NCBI RefSeq assembly: GCF_002814235.1
Contig: NZ_PHSU01000043.1
Location: 32,713-96,712 of the forward strand
Source: Pseudomonas sp. QS1027
Lineage (GTDB): Bacteria > Pseudomonadota > Gammaproteobacteria > Pseudomonadales > Pseudomonadaceae
Direction of reading: 5' to 3'
Length of the DNA: 64,000 bases
The first letter of the stretch is position 1; the number at the start of each line of letters is the position of its first letter. The notes beneath the pieces were generated by a model, which saw only the letters and a list, made by a program, of their open reading frames with translations, was not told where the DNA came from and ran no database searches. Below are positions 1 through 9,043 of this stretch, in pieces. The position numbers were made by a program, and so were the translations under genes.

Positions 1-724
1 CGATAATGGCATTGCCCGCGCTGTAAGCCTTGTTGTGAAAGTCCCGCAGCTGATCGGTCGTGATTTTTCCAATACTTTCCCGGGTGCCGTAGAGAGGCTG
101 GGCATACGGGTGTCGTGGGTAGAGCGGTGGTTGAAAACGGTGATTGACCCAGGTGTCAAAGGCGGCATCCTGGCGCATCTGCCGGTCGAGGATCTCGCTC
201 TTTACCCGGCGAATGGCATCGCGGGTGAAGCTGGGCTTGCTCAACACTTCGCTCAACAACTGCAAGGCCGGTGTGCGGATGGTTTCGTCGCTGAGACTGC
301 GCAGGGTGAAATAGCCATGGTCGCGGTCGATGCCATTGCCGATCTTTACCCCCAGGCTGTCGAATGCGCTCAGGATCGTGTCGACATCCTTACCCTCCGA
401 CCCTTCGTTGAGCAGGCTCAGGGCCATGGCCGCCAAGCCGGGTTGCTCGCCGTCGTAACGGCTGCCCGCGGCAAAGCTCACGGCCACATCGAGCAACGGC
501 AGGCCATGGGTTTCAACGAAGAGCACCTTGGTTCCGCTGAGGGTTTTCCAGCCGCGGATAACGCGGGTAGTGGGGGTGGGTGCCAGGTGCTGGACCTCGC
601 TCAGGGATTGCAGGGGATTGACGGTCGACCGTTCGGCGCCGGCCGATGCCATTGGTCCAGGGATGGCCAGGGTGGCGAGCAGTGCCAGCAGGGCGTTCGA
701 TAACACCGGGTGAGTCTTATTCAT
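1..724 (-). CDS. M16 family peptidase-like protein, non-catalytic partner (partial, 3' end outside window)
   Basis: Only the N-terminal ~241 codons are present; the gene runs off the left edge. The ATG at 724-722 overlaps the stop of the upstream M16 gene by 8 bases (ATGAATAA), indicating translational coupling. The translation begins with a hydrophobic signal peptide (about residues 1-27) and then aligns by eye with the 2790-4280 protein: shared WKT..G.KVLFVE, FAAGS..DG, LLNEG..GKDV and PYAxP segments. The HxxEH zinc motif expected after the FAAGS segment is absent, so this is probably the structural or substrate-binding subunit of a heterodimeric M16 peptidase, working in the periplasm with the product of 717-2063. 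Its substrate is unknown. Confidence 0.85.
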   Translation of the reverse strand, partial: MNKTHPVLSNALLALLATLAIPGPMASAGAERSTVNPLQSLSEVQHLAPTPTTRVIRGWKTLSGTKVLFVETHGLPLLDVAVSFAAGSRYDGEQPGLAAMALSLLNEGSEGKDVDTILSAFDSLGVKIGNGIDRDHGYFTLRSLSDETIRTPALQLLSEVLSKPSFTRDAIRRVKSEILDRQMRQDAAFDTWVNHRFQPPLYPRHPYAQPLYGTRESIGKITTDQLRDFHNKAYSAGNAII

Positions 725-2063
725 GGTGGGTTTCCCCGGGGCTGGCCAGGGCAACGCTGAGTCGCTCGTGGGTGAAGTAGGTTTGCGCGGCGTGTTGAAT
801 GTCCTGGGGCGTGACGGCCTTCAGTTGCTCTTCTTCCTGTTTTTCCAGGGTCCATGACAGGCCGACGCTTTCCAGGCCGCCGAGTTTCTGCGCCTGGTTT
901 TCCAGCGAGTCGAGGGCAAAGACGCGTCGCGCCATCATCCGGGTGCGCGCGCGCTCAAGCTCCTGCGCGCTGACAGGCGTGCGCTTGAGCTCGTCGAGCA
1001 GTTGCCACAGACGTGTCTGAAGGTCGTCCAGGCTGGGATTTTTCAGGGTGTCCAGGTCGACGACAATCTTCAACAAGGCGTCTCCCCGGTTGAAGGCCTC
1101 GTAACGGGAGCGAGCCCGGGTGACCAACTCTTCGTGGAACTTCAACTCTCTGAAAAGCCGCGAACCGGAGCCGACGCCGAGCAGCTCGTTGAGCAGGCGC
1201 AAGGTGTACGCGGTATGCGGGTTGGCGGCGGTGACCAGGCTGGGCACGTTGAACGCCATGATCAGGCTGGGAAACTCATTGCGGGTCTGGAGCATGATCC
1301 GCCGCTCACCCGGCTCGTTCAGCTCCAGCGGGCGCCGGGTTGCGGGCAGCGTCCGGCTGGGCAGGTCGGCGAAGTGGCGTCGGGCCAGGGCTTCGACCTC
1401 CCCGGGGGTGATATCGCCGACCACCACCAGGGTGGCGTTGTTCGGCGCGTACCAGGTGGCGTACCAGCGTTGCAGTTGCTGGATGTTCAGGCGTTGCAGG
1501 TCGTGTTGCCAGCCGATGGTCGAGGTGCGATAGCCGCTGGTGGTAAAGGCGATGGTGCGCAGCTTCTCGTCGAGCAGGGTTTCGGGGGTGTCGTCGACGT
1601 TCTGCATCCGCTCGTTTTTGATCACCTCGATTTCACGCCGGAAGGCGGCGGGCGAAAGCTGGGCGGAACCCATCTGGTCGGCCATGATTTCCAGCGCGAC
1701 GCCCAGGGCATGGCGCGGCATCAGGTATTCGTAGGTGGTGGTGTCATGGTTGGTGAAGGCGTTGATCCGCGCGCCCAGGCGCTCCATGATCTGGAACGCC
1801 TGGCCGGGGCAGACTTTGCTGCTGCCCTGGAACAACAGGTGTTCCAGGGCATGGGAAAGTCCTGATTCGCCCGGCGGTTCGTGGCTGGAGCCGACTTTGT
1901 ACCAGAGCTGGGCCGCCACGACGGGGGCTCGATGATCTTCGCGCACGATGATTTTCAAACCGTTGTCGAGCATCAGTTCGTGGGTGCTGGGCGAGGGTGT
2001 GGCGAGGGCGATGACTGGCAGGAAAAGCAAGCCGAGTGCACGCCGGGGGGCGGGGCGTTTCAT
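717..2063 (-). CDS. M16 family zinc metallopeptidase, catalytic subunit (second copy)
   Basis: A 448-residue protein of the pitrilysin/processing-peptidase family. A signal peptide (about residues 1-22) points to the periplasm. The inverted zinc motif HALEH lies at residues 71-75, and a downstream glutamate in the IEVIKNER segment (near residue 151) fits the third ligand. The middle part carries the family segment WYAPNNATLVVVGD. It is closely related to the product of 4277-5629, with long stretches such as VREDHRAPVV and LSHALEH shared. The next gene overlaps its stop codon and encodes a non-catalytic partner, so the pair probably forms a heterodimer. It starts 112 bp after the rsmD stop on the same strand. 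Substrate unknown. Confidence 0.9.
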   Translation of the reverse strand: MKRPAPRRALGLLFLPVIALATPSPSTHELMLDNGLKIIVREDHRAPVVAAQLWYKVGSSHEPPGESGLSHALEHLLFQGSSKVCPGQAFQIMERLGARINAFTNHDTTTYEYLMPRHALGVALEIMADQMGSAQLSPAAFRREIEVIKNERMQNVDDTPETLLDEKLRTIAFTTSGYRTSTIGWQHDLQRLNIQQLQRWYATWYAPNNATLVVVGDITPGEVEALARRHFADLPSRTLPATRRPLELNEPGERRIMLQTRNEFPSLIMAFNVPSLVTAANPHTAYTLRLLNELLGVGSGSRLFRELKFHEELVTRARSRYEAFNRGDALLKIVVDLDTLKNPSLDDLQTRLWQLLDELKRTPVSAQELERARTRMMARRVFALDSLENQAQKLGGLESVGLSWTLEKQEEEQLKAVTPQDIQHAAQTYFTHERLSVALASPGETHHE

Positions 2064-2175
2064 CCTTCAGGGGCCTTTTGAGTTGCAAAGGAACACCTTG
2101 ATCCGGATGACGAATAAGCGGGCGGTAGCGGGATAGTGAGGGCGGCCCGAGACTTGGCTCGAACCGCCGCTCAGG

Positions 2176-2790
2176 TTATTGGCTGGCTACGCTGCGGTGC
2201 CACAGCGCGTAGTGGACCCGGCCGGACTTCTGCTCGCGGTGCAGGCGCCAGTTGCCCGGCAGGCCTAGGCCCGAGGGCGCGTTTTCGCTTTCGGTGTAGA
2301 CCCAGGCGTCGTCGGCCAGCCACTGGCGTTCTTCCAGCAGGGCGCAGATGCCGGGCAGCAGGTTCTGGTTGAACGGCGGGTCGAGGAACACCAGGTCGAA
2401 GGCCGTGGCCGTCTGGGTTTCCAGGTAGCGCATGGCGTCGGCGGTCTGCACCTGGCCGACGCTGCAACGCAGGGTGCCCAGGTGCTCGCGCAGGTTGGCC
2501 ACCGCCAGGTTGCTGGCGTCCAGCGCCTGGCCCATGGCCGCGCCACGGGACAGCGCCTCGAGGAACAAGGCGCCGCTGCCGGCGAATGGATCGAGCACCT
2601 TGGCCCCGGCGACATAGGGCGCCAGCCAGTTGAACAGGGTTTCACGCACCCGGTCCGGGGTCGGCCGCAGCCCCGGGACATCCGGGAAGCTCAGGCGTCG
2701 GCTGCGCCATTCGCCACCGATGATACGCAGTTGATTCACACCGTTATGCGGGTGAGCGGGTTTCTTGCTGGGACGCGATGGGCTGGCCAT
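2176..2790 (-). CDS. rsmD: 16S rRNA (guanine(966)-N(2))-methyltransferase RsmD
   Basis: A 204-residue cytoplasmic Rossmann-fold methyltransferase that uses S-adenosylmethionine to methylate G966 of 16S rRNA during 30S assembly. Visible signatures are RIIGGEWRSR near the N terminus, the SAM-binding segment VLDPFAGSGAL (about residues 65-75) and the catalytic N6/N2-type motif DPPF (residues 137-140). The length is typical of the family. Its ATG shares one base with the TAA stop of the preceding M16 gene (TAATG), so the two are translationally coupled. In P. aeruginosa rsmD also lies beside the M16 pair and ftsY. Confidence 0.95.
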   Translation of the reverse strand: MASPSRPSKKPAHPHNGVNQLRIIGGEWRSRRLSFPDVPGLRPTPDRVRETLFNWLAPYVAGAKVLDPFAGSGALFLEALSRGAAMGQALDASNLAVANLREHLGTLRCSVGQVQTADAMRYLETQTATAFDLVFLDPPFNQNLLPGICALLEERQWLADDAWVYTESENAPSGLGLPGNWRLHREQKSGRVHYALWHRSVASQ

Positions 2791-4280
2791 TAATGCTCCG
2801 GAACCCCGAGCGGCTGCTCGGCGGGTTTGTCAGTCGGTGGCGGCAGGGGCTTTTGCGGCACCGTGGGCCCTGCGGTGACGACGATCATCTTGTCGACACT
2901 CAGGTGTTTGTTCATCGCCGACTTGATCTGCTCGACGGTCAGTGCCTGGGTCTGCTGCACGAAGTTTTCCAGGTAGTCGAGCGGCAGGTCATAGAAACCC
3001 ATCAGGCCCAACTGGCCGACGATGCTGCTGTTGCTCGCATTGGACAGCGGGAAGCTGCCGGCCATTTCGCGCTTGGCGTCGTCGACTTCCTTCTGGGTCG
3101 GGCCGTTTTTCAGATAGTCGGCGACTACCTCGTCCACCAGTTTGAGCGTGCCTTCGCTCATTTCGGCGCGGGTTTGCAGGTTGATCTGGAACGGACCCCG
3201 GACCTGCATCGGCGAGAAGCCCGAATAGACACCATAGGTCAGGCCGCGTTTTTCCCGCACTTCGCTCATCAGGCGGGTACCGAAACCGCCGCCGCCGAGG
3301 ATCTGGTTGCCCAGGGACAGGGCTGCGTAGTCCGGGTCGGTGCGGTCGATGCCCTGTTGGGCCATCAGGATGGTGGTCTGCTTGGACGGGAACTCGATAT
3401 GCCCGACGCTGGCTTTCGGTTCAGCCGGCTGGGCGATCTTCGGCAAGGCCGGGCCCTTGGGCAGGGCGGCGGAGACCTGGCTGGCGATGCCTTCGGCTTC
3501 GCTGCGCGAGAGGTCGCCGACCAGCGCGATCACCACGTTGCCGGCCGCGTAGGCCTTGGCATGGAAGGCGCGCAGCTGATCCAGGGTAATCGGCGGAATG
3601 CTCTGGGCCGTGCCTTCGCTCGGGTGCGCGTAGGGGTGATCGCCATACAGGCGCTTGGACAGGTCCAGGCTCGCCAGCTTGCCGGGGTTCTGCTTCTGAT
3701 ATTCGAAACCGGCCAGCAACTGGTTCTTGATCCGTGCCAGGGAGTCGGCAGGGAAGGTCGGCTTGCCCACCACTTCGGCGAACAGCTTCAGGGCCGGCTC
3801 GCGTTTGTCCGGGGCGCTGAGGCTGCGTAGCGAAGCAATCGCCATGTCCTTGTAGGAACCATTGCCGAAGTCGGCCCCGAGGCCTTCGAAGCCCTGGGCG
3901 ATGGCGCCGACGTCCTTGCCGGCCACGCCTTCGTTGAGCATGGCGTTGGTCAGCGCGGCCAGGCCCGCGGCGTTGCCGTCCTGGCTGCTGCCGGCGGCGA
4001 AGGTCAGGTTCAGGTTGAACATCGGCAGTTCATGGGCTTCGACGAACAGCACTTTGCTGCCTTCGGCGGTTTTCCAGGTCTGCACGTTCAGGGTGCGGTG
4101 CGCCGGCGCCTTGCCGTCCAGTTCGGCCAGGGATTGCAGCTTGTGAGCGGACTTGGCCTCGTCCAGGGCCTGGCTGGCCTCGGAATTGCGCGAATCGAAC
4201 AGATAAAAGCCGATACCGCCCGCCGCGACGGCGAGGGTCAGGGCGAGCAGGGCGAAACGTGGCCCCTTGGACTGACTCAT
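2790..4280 (-). CDS. M16 family peptidase-like protein, non-catalytic subunit
   Basis: A 496-residue protein with one N-terminal transmembrane or signal segment (about residues 8-27) followed by two M16 half-domains. The first half lacks HxxEH (AALTNAMLNEG occupies that place), while the second has the conserved late-domain pattern GGGGFGTRLMSEVREKRGLTY. In this family such subunits shape the chamber and bind substrate beside a zinc-bearing partner, here the product of 4277-5629, whose stop overlaps this start (ATGA). The C-terminal tail is rich in proline and lysine. Probably periplasmic or periplasm-facing. It corresponds to PA0371 of P. aeruginosa by position. Confidence 0.9.
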   Translation of the reverse strand: MSQSKGPRFALLALTLAVAAGGIGFYLFDSRNSEASQALDEAKSAHKLQSLAELDGKAPAHRTLNVQTWKTAEGSKVLFVEAHELPMFNLNLTFAAGSSQDGNAAGLAALTNAMLNEGVAGKDVGAIAQGFEGLGADFGNGSYKDMAIASLRSLSAPDKREPALKLFAEVVGKPTFPADSLARIKNQLLAGFEYQKQNPGKLASLDLSKRLYGDHPYAHPSEGTAQSIPPITLDQLRAFHAKAYAAGNVVIALVGDLSRSEAEGIASQVSAALPKGPALPKIAQPAEPKASVGHIEFPSKQTTILMAQQGIDRTDPDYAALSLGNQILGGGGFGTRLMSEVREKRGLTYGVYSGFSPMQVRGPFQINLQTRAEMSEGTLKLVDEVVADYLKNGPTQKEVDDAKREMAGSFPLSNASNSSIVGQLGLMGFYDLPLDYLENFVQQTQALTVEQIKSAMNKHLSVDKMIVVTAGPTVPQKPLPPPTDKPAEQPLGVPEH

Positions 4281-5629
4281 TGGGCGCTCTCCTCGGGCAA
4301 TACATGGGCGACGCTGAGGCGCTCGCGGGTGAAATAGGTACGGGCGGCGTTCTGGATATCCTGCGGCGTGACGCTTTGCAGGTCGGACAATTCGCTGTCC
4401 ATTATTTTCCAGGACAGGCCGACGGTTTCCAGGATGCCGATGGCGCTGGCCTGGCTGGTGATGGAGTCACGTTCGTAGACCAGGCCGGCGATCACCTGGG
4501 CGCGTACGCGTTCCAGCTCTTCGGCACTCGGTGCCTGGGTTTTCAGCTGGTCGAGCAGGCGCCAGAGGCCGGCCTCGGTGTCGGCCAGGGTCTTTTTCTT
4601 CTGGCTGTTGGGAGTGGCCGTCAGCAGGAACAGGCTGTCGCCACGGGTGTAGGCGTCGTAGCTCGACGAGCCGCCGGAGATCAGCTCTTCGCCGCGCTCC
4701 AGTTGCGACGGCAGGCGCGCACTGTAGCCGCCGTCGAGCAGGGCGGCGATCAGGCGCAGGGCGGTGACCGAACGCTTGTCTTCGGCGGTGGCGAAGCTCG
4801 GCACGTTGAAGCCGAACATCAGGCTCGGTAACTGGGTCTTCACGTGCAGGGTGATCAGGCGTTCGCCAGGCTCGTCGAGTTCCCGCGGGATCTTCGCCGG
4901 CGGCGTGTCCCGCCGGGGGATGGCGCCGAAATAGCGTTGGGCCAGGGTTTTGACTTCATCCGGGGTGACGTCGCCGACCACCACCAGGGTGGCGTTGTTC
5001 GGCACATACCAGGACTGGTACCAGTGGCGCAGTTCTTCGATCTTCATACGATCGAGGTCAGCCATCCAGCCGATGGTCGGCGTGTGGTAGCCGCTGGCCG
5101 GGTAGGCCATCGCCTTGAAGCGCTCGAAGGCCTTGCCCATGGGCTTGTCGTCGGTGCGCAGGCGACGTTCTTCCTTGATGACTTCGATTTCCCGGCTGAA
5201 CTCGTCGGCCGGCAGGCGCAGGCTGGCCATGCGGTCGGCTTCCAGCTCCAGGGCCACGCTCAGGCGGTCGCGGGCCAGGACCTGGTAATAAGCGGTGTAG
5301 TCGTCGCTGGTGAAGGCGTTTTCTTCGGCACCGAGGTCCCGCAGGATCAGCGAGGCTTCGCCTGGGCCGACTTTGGAACTGCCCTTGAACATCATGTGTT
5401 CCAGGGCGTGGGACAGGCCGGTCTGGCCAGGGGTTTCGTAGCTCGAGCCGACCTTGTACCAGATCTGCGAGACCACCACGGGCGCGCGGTGATCCTCGCG
5501 GACCACGACCTTCAGGCCGTTGTCGAGGGTGAATTCGTGGGTCGGTTGCGGGTCGGCGGCCAAGGCGGCCAGGGGTAGACAAAGCGTGCTGAGCAACAGG
5601 CCAGCGGCACGGCGGGCTAGAGCATTCAT
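4277..5629 (-). CDS. M16 family zinc metallopeptidase, catalytic subunit
   Basis: A 450-residue secreted M16 peptidase. Residues 1-25 form a signal peptide ending in an AxA-like site (LAALAA). Zinc-binding HALEH is at residues 74-78, and the downstream IEVIKEERR segment supplies the third ligand. The second half carries WYVPNNATLVVVGD, usual for the family. It heads the minus-strand operon M16(cat)-M16(noncat)-rsmD-M16(cat)-M16(noncat). The following gene starts inside its stop codon (4-base overlap). It corresponds to PA0372 of P. aeruginosa by neighbourhood. The substrate is not known from sequence. Confidence 0.92.
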   Translation of the reverse strand: MNALARRAAGLLLSTLCLPLAALAADPQPTHEFTLDNGLKVVVREDHRAPVVVSQIWYKVGSSYETPGQTGLSHALEHMMFKGSSKVGPGEASLILRDLGAEENAFTSDDYTAYYQVLARDRLSVALELEADRMASLRLPADEFSREIEVIKEERRLRTDDKPMGKAFERFKAMAYPASGYHTPTIGWMADLDRMKIEELRHWYQSWYVPNNATLVVVGDVTPDEVKTLAQRYFGAIPRRDTPPAKIPRELDEPGERLITLHVKTQLPSLMFGFNVPSFATAEDKRSVTALRLIAALLDGGYSARLPSQLERGEELISGGSSSYDAYTRGDSLFLLTATPNSQKKKTLADTEAGLWRLLDQLKTQAPSAEELERVRAQVIAGLVYERDSITSQASAIGILETVGLSWKIMDSELSDLQSVTPQDIQNAARTYFTRERLSVAHVLPEESAQ

Positions 5630-5803
5630 TCGTTTTCAAACCTGTAGTACGGCCCGCGTGATCTTAGCGTCGGCGGGCGAGGAGGTGCTAGGATACTGCG
5701 TTGCGCGCGAACAATCTGGTCAAAAGGCAGTCTGTTGCGCATCAGAATATTATTTGCCGAAGCGCCACCTTGGCGCGTCGCTACCGTGAGATAGCCGTCC
5801 TCC

Positions 5804-7303
5804 ATGTTTGGTTCCAACGACGACAAGAAGACCCCAGCCCCGGCTGGCGAGAAAAAAAGCCTGTTCGGATGGCTGCGTAAAAAACCGCAGGAAGCCGTCG
5901 TCGAACAGCCACAACCGACCCCTGAGGCCACGCCCGCGCCAGTGAGCGAGGCGTTGCCGGTGGCTGCCGAGCCGTTGCCGGTCAGCGTGCCGTTGGTCGA
6001 AGCGCCTGCCACCACCGCACCGGCTGCTCCGGTACATGAGCCCTGGCTGAGCTTGCCCGTGGCCGAGGAGCCGGTGGCCCTGGTCGAGGATGTCCAGGCG
6101 CCGCATATCACCCCGCCGATCCCGCTGACGGCTATCGCGCCGGTCGCTGAAGTGGCCGCGCCTGAACCGTTCATCGCCGAGCCGGTGCCAGCGCCGGTCA
6201 TTGCGCCGATTGTCGAAGCTCCAGCTCCAGCTCCAGCTCCAGTCTCTGCACCTGCACCTGCACCAGTCCCGGCACCCGCGCCAGTCGTGGCACCTGTGGT
6301 TGCGCCGGCTCCAGTTGCGGTGGCAGAGCCCGTGGCCGCCGAACCGGCCAAGCCCGTTTCCGAAGAAACCAAGGTCGGCTTCTTCACCCGCCTCAAGCAG
6401 GGCCTGTCCAAGACCAGCGCCAGTATTGGCGAAGGCATGGCCAGCCTGTTCCTGGGCAAGAAAGCCATCGACGACGACCTGCTCGAAGAGCTGGAAACCC
6501 GTCTGCTGACCGCCGACGTGGGTGTCGAAGCCACTTCGGTGATCATCCAGAGCCTGACCCAGAAGGTCGCGCGCAAGCAGTTGACCGACAGCGACGCGCT
6601 CTACGCCTCGTTGCAGGCCGAGCTGACCGCGATGCTCAAGCCGGTCGAACAGCCGCTGAAGATCACTTCGCAGCACAAACCGTTCGTGATCCTGGTGGTG
6701 GGCGTCAACGGCGCCGGCAAGACCACCACCATCGGCAAGCTGGCGAAGAAACTGCAGCTCGACGGCAAGAAAGTCATGCTGGCGGCGGGCGATACCTTCC
6801 GCGCGGCGGCGGTGGAGCAATTGCAGGTGTGGGGCGAGCGCAACCAGATCCCGGTCATCGCCCAGCACACCGGTGCCGACTCGGCTTCGGTCATCTTTGA
6901 CGCGGTACAGGCGGCCAAGGCGCGCGGTATCGACGTGCTGATCGCCGACACCGCCGGTCGCCTGCACACCAAAGACAACCTGATGGAAGAATTGAAGAAG
7001 GTTCGCCGGGTGATCGCCAAGCTCGACGTGGAGGCGCCGCACGAAGTGCTGCTGGTGCTCGACGCCGGGACTGGGCAGAACGCCATCAACCAGGCCAAAC
7101 AATTCAACCAGACGGTCCAACTGACCGGCCTGGCATTGACTAAGCTCGATGGGACCGCCAAGGGCGGGGTGATCTTTGCCCTGGCCAAGCAATTTGGCCT
7201 GCCGATTCGTTACATCGGCGTCGGCGAAGGGATCGACGATTTGCGGACCTTTGAAGCCGAACCCTTTGTCCAGGCCCTTTTCGCTGAGCGGGAGCGTTCA
7301 TGA
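5804..7303 (+). CDS. ftsY: Signal recognition particle receptor FtsY
   Basis: A 499-residue SRP receptor GTPase that docks ribosome-SRP complexes at the inner membrane for co-translational insertion. The C-terminal NG domain shows GVNGAGKT (residues 300-307), DTFRAAA, DTAGR (382-386) and TKLDGTAKGG (from 446). The first ~190 residues are a long acidic and Pro/Ala-rich A region containing repeated PAPAPV units, encoded by tandem GCTCCA hexamers at 6218-6242. It is longer than E. coli-type A domains in its proline content. ftsE starts within its last codons (7300), giving the usual ftsY-ftsE-ftsX operon. Confidence 0.98.
   Translation: MFGSNDDKKTPAPAGEKKSLFGWLRKKPQEAVVEQPQPTPEATPAPVSEALPVAAEPLPVSVPLVEAPATTAPAAPVHEPWLSLPVAEEPVALVEDVQAPHITPPIPLTAIAPVAEVAAPEPFIAEPVPAPVIAPIVEAPAPAPAPVSAPAPAPVPAPAPVVAPVVAPAPVAVAEPVAAEPAKPVSEETKVGFFTRLKQGLSKTSASIGEGMASLFLGKKAIDDDLLEELETRLLTADVGVEATSVIIQSLTQKVARKQLTDSDALYASLQAELTAMLKPVEQPLKITSQHKPFVILVVGVNGAGKTTTIGKLAKKLQLDGKKVMLAAGDTFRAAAVEQLQVWGERNQIPVIAQHTGADSASVIFDAVQAAKARGIDVLIADTAGRLHTKDNLMEELKKVRRVIAKLDVEAPHEVLLVLDAGTGQNAINQAKQFNQTVQLTGLALTKLDGTAKGGVIFALAKQFGLPIRYIGVGEGIDDLRTFEAEPFVQALFAERERS
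6218..6265 (+). repeat. Short tandem hexamer repeats inside ftsY
   Basis: Four consecutive GCTCCA units (6218-6241) encode AP repeats, followed after a short gap by about three GCACCT-like units (6248-6265), also encoding AP. They lie in the low-complexity linker of FtsY and are in frame, so copy-number change would only lengthen or shorten the linker by two residues per unit. Confidence 0.85.
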
Positions 7304-7971
7304 TTCGTTTCGAACAGGTCGGTAAGCGCTATCCGAACGGTCATGTCGGCTTGCATGAACTGAGCTTTCGGGTACGTCGTGGTGAATTCCTGTTCGTGAC
7401 CGGGCATTCCGGCGCGGGCAAAAGTACCCTGCTGCGCCTGCTGCTGGCGATGGAGCGTCCGACCACCGGCAAGCTGCTGCTGGCCGGGCAGGACCTGGGC
7501 CAGATCAGCAACGCACAGATTCCGTTCCTGCGCCGGCAGATCGGCGTGGTGTTCCAGAACCACCAGTTGCTGTTCGATCGCACGGTGTTCAACAACGTTG
7601 CCTTGCCGTTGCAGATCCTCGGCCTGTCCAAGGCCGAGATCGTCAAACGCGTGGATTCGGCCCTGGAGCGCGTGGCGCTGTCGGACAAGACCGACCTCTA
7701 CCCCGGCGACCTCTCCACCGGCCAGCAACAACGCGTCGGCATTGCCCGCGCCATCGTCCATCGGCCGGCCCTGCTGCTGGCGGACGAACCCACCGGTAAC
7801 CTCGACCCGCGCCTGGCGGCGGAAATCATGGGGGTGTTCGAAGACATCAACCGCCTGGGCACCAGCGTGCTGATCGCCAGCCACGACCTGGCCCTGATCG
7901 CCCGCATGCGTCACCGCATGCTGACCCTGCAACGCGGCCGATTGATCGGCGACGGGGAGGCAGGCGAATGA
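7300..7971 (+). CDS. ftsE: Cell division ATP-binding protein FtsE
   Basis: A 223-residue ABC ATPase. Walker A GHSGAGKS is at residues 35-42, the ABC signature appears as LSTGQQQ (138-144), and Walker B LLLADEP is at about 158-164. With FtsX it forms a type VII ABC complex at the divisome that activates periplasmic peptidoglycan amidase regulation rather than transporting solute. It overlaps ftsY at its start and ftsX at its end (ATGA, 4 bases each), so the three genes are coupled. Confidence 0.98.
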   Translation: MIRFEQVGKRYPNGHVGLHELSFRVRRGEFLFVTGHSGAGKSTLLRLLLAMERPTTGKLLLAGQDLGQISNAQIPFLRRQIGVVFQNHQLLFDRTVFNNVALPLQILGLSKAEIVKRVDSALERVALSDKTDLYPGDLSTGQQQRVGIARAIVHRPALLLADEPTGNLDPRLAAEIMGVFEDINRLGTSVLIASHDLALIARMRHRMLTLQRGRLIGDGEAGE

Positions 7972-8990
7972 GTGCGACCCGCAGCCCCAAAGTCGCCGAA
8001 CGGGTGGCCCCGAAGGCCTCCGACCCGCAGGCCCCGAAGAAAAAGCGCGACGAAGACGACGGCCCGGACTTCGGTACCCTGCTGCGCGCCTGGATCGAAA
8101 GCCATCGCGCCAGCCTGGTGGACAGCCTGCGCCGCCTGGGCAAGCAGCCGATCGGCAGCTTCTTTACCTGCCTGGTGATGGCCGTGGCCCTGAGCCTGCC
8201 CATGGGCTTGTCGCTGCTGCTGAACAATGTCGAGCGCCTCGGCGGCTCCTGGCAGCGCGCGGCGCAGATTTCCCTGTACCTGCAACTGGATGCCAGCCCG
8301 ACCGAAGGCGAGAATCTCAGCGAACAGATCAAGGCCATGCCCGGCGTCGCGGATGCCGAGTACATCAGCAAGGAAAAGGCCCTGGACGAGTTCCAGCAGC
8401 AGTCGGGCCTGGGCGAAGCCCTCAAGGAATTGCCGCAGAACCCCTTGCCGGGGGTGGTGCTGGTGACGCCGAACGAAGTCGACAAGGCGACATTGGAGGC
8501 CCTGCGCCAGCGCCTGGCCGAGTTGCCCAAGGTGCAACAGGCTCAGCTGGACCTGGTCTGGGTCGAGCGCCTGGCGGCTATTCTCAAGCTGGGCGACCGG
8601 TTTGTCTTCGGCCTGACGGTGCTGTTGGTGTCTGCATTACTTTTGGTGATAGGCAATACCATTCGTCTTCATATTGAAAACCGCCGCACCGAGATCGAAG
8701 TGATTAAACTGGTCGGCGGCACTGATAGCTATGTGCGTAGGCCTTTTCTCTACATGGGCGCGCTTTATGGCTTTGGTGCCGGGTTTTTGTCCTGGGGCGT
8801 GCTGGCTTACGGCTTGAACTGGCTGAATGACGCGGTGGTCGGGCTGGCCGGTCTCTACGGCAGCGATTTCGCCCTGGCCGGCGTGCCGGTTGCCGATGGT
8901 CTGTCATTGTTGCTTGGGGCGGTGCTCTTGGGGTATATCGGTGCTTGGATTGCGGTCGCACGGCATTTACGTGAGCTGGCACCGAAGTAG
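7968..8990 (+). CDS. ftsX: Cell division protein FtsX
   Basis: A 340-residue inner-membrane partner of FtsE. It has a charged cytoplasmic N-terminal extension (~60 residues, KKKRDEDDG), a first membrane segment (FFTCLVMAVALSLPMGL), a periplasmic loop of about 120 residues that contacts amidase activators, then three membrane segments including FGLTVLLVSALLLVIG. The cytoplasmic loop ENRRTEIEVIKLVGGT is the conserved FtsX coupling segment. It is the last gene of the ftsYEX operon; rpoH follows after 129 bp with its own promoter signal. Confidence 0.97.
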   Translation: MSATRSPKVAERVAPKASDPQAPKKKRDEDDGPDFGTLLRAWIESHRASLVDSLRRLGKQPIGSFFTCLVMAVALSLPMGLSLLLNNVERLGGSWQRAAQISLYLQLDASPTEGENLSEQIKAMPGVADAEYISKEKALDEFQQQSGLGEALKELPQNPLPGVVLVTPNEVDKATLEALRQRLAELPKVQQAQLDLVWVERLAAILKLGDRFVFGLTVLLVSALLLVIGNTIRLHIENRRTEIEVIKLVGGTDSYVRRPFLYMGALYGFGAGFLSWGVLAYGLNWLNDAVVGLAGLYGSDFALAGVPVADGLSLLLGAVLLGYIGAWIAVARHLRELAPK

Positions 8991-9043
8991 TTAATGTCAG
9001 ATTAATGTGGTTTCGTTTGTATTGACCGTATTGGTGGTTTAGG

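Noticed and set aside
5750..7192. A 480-codon minus-strand frame opposite ftsY
   Set aside because: ftsY has all GTPase motifs; the antisense frame is a low-complexity Arg/Trp/Cys mirror of the Pro/Ala linker.
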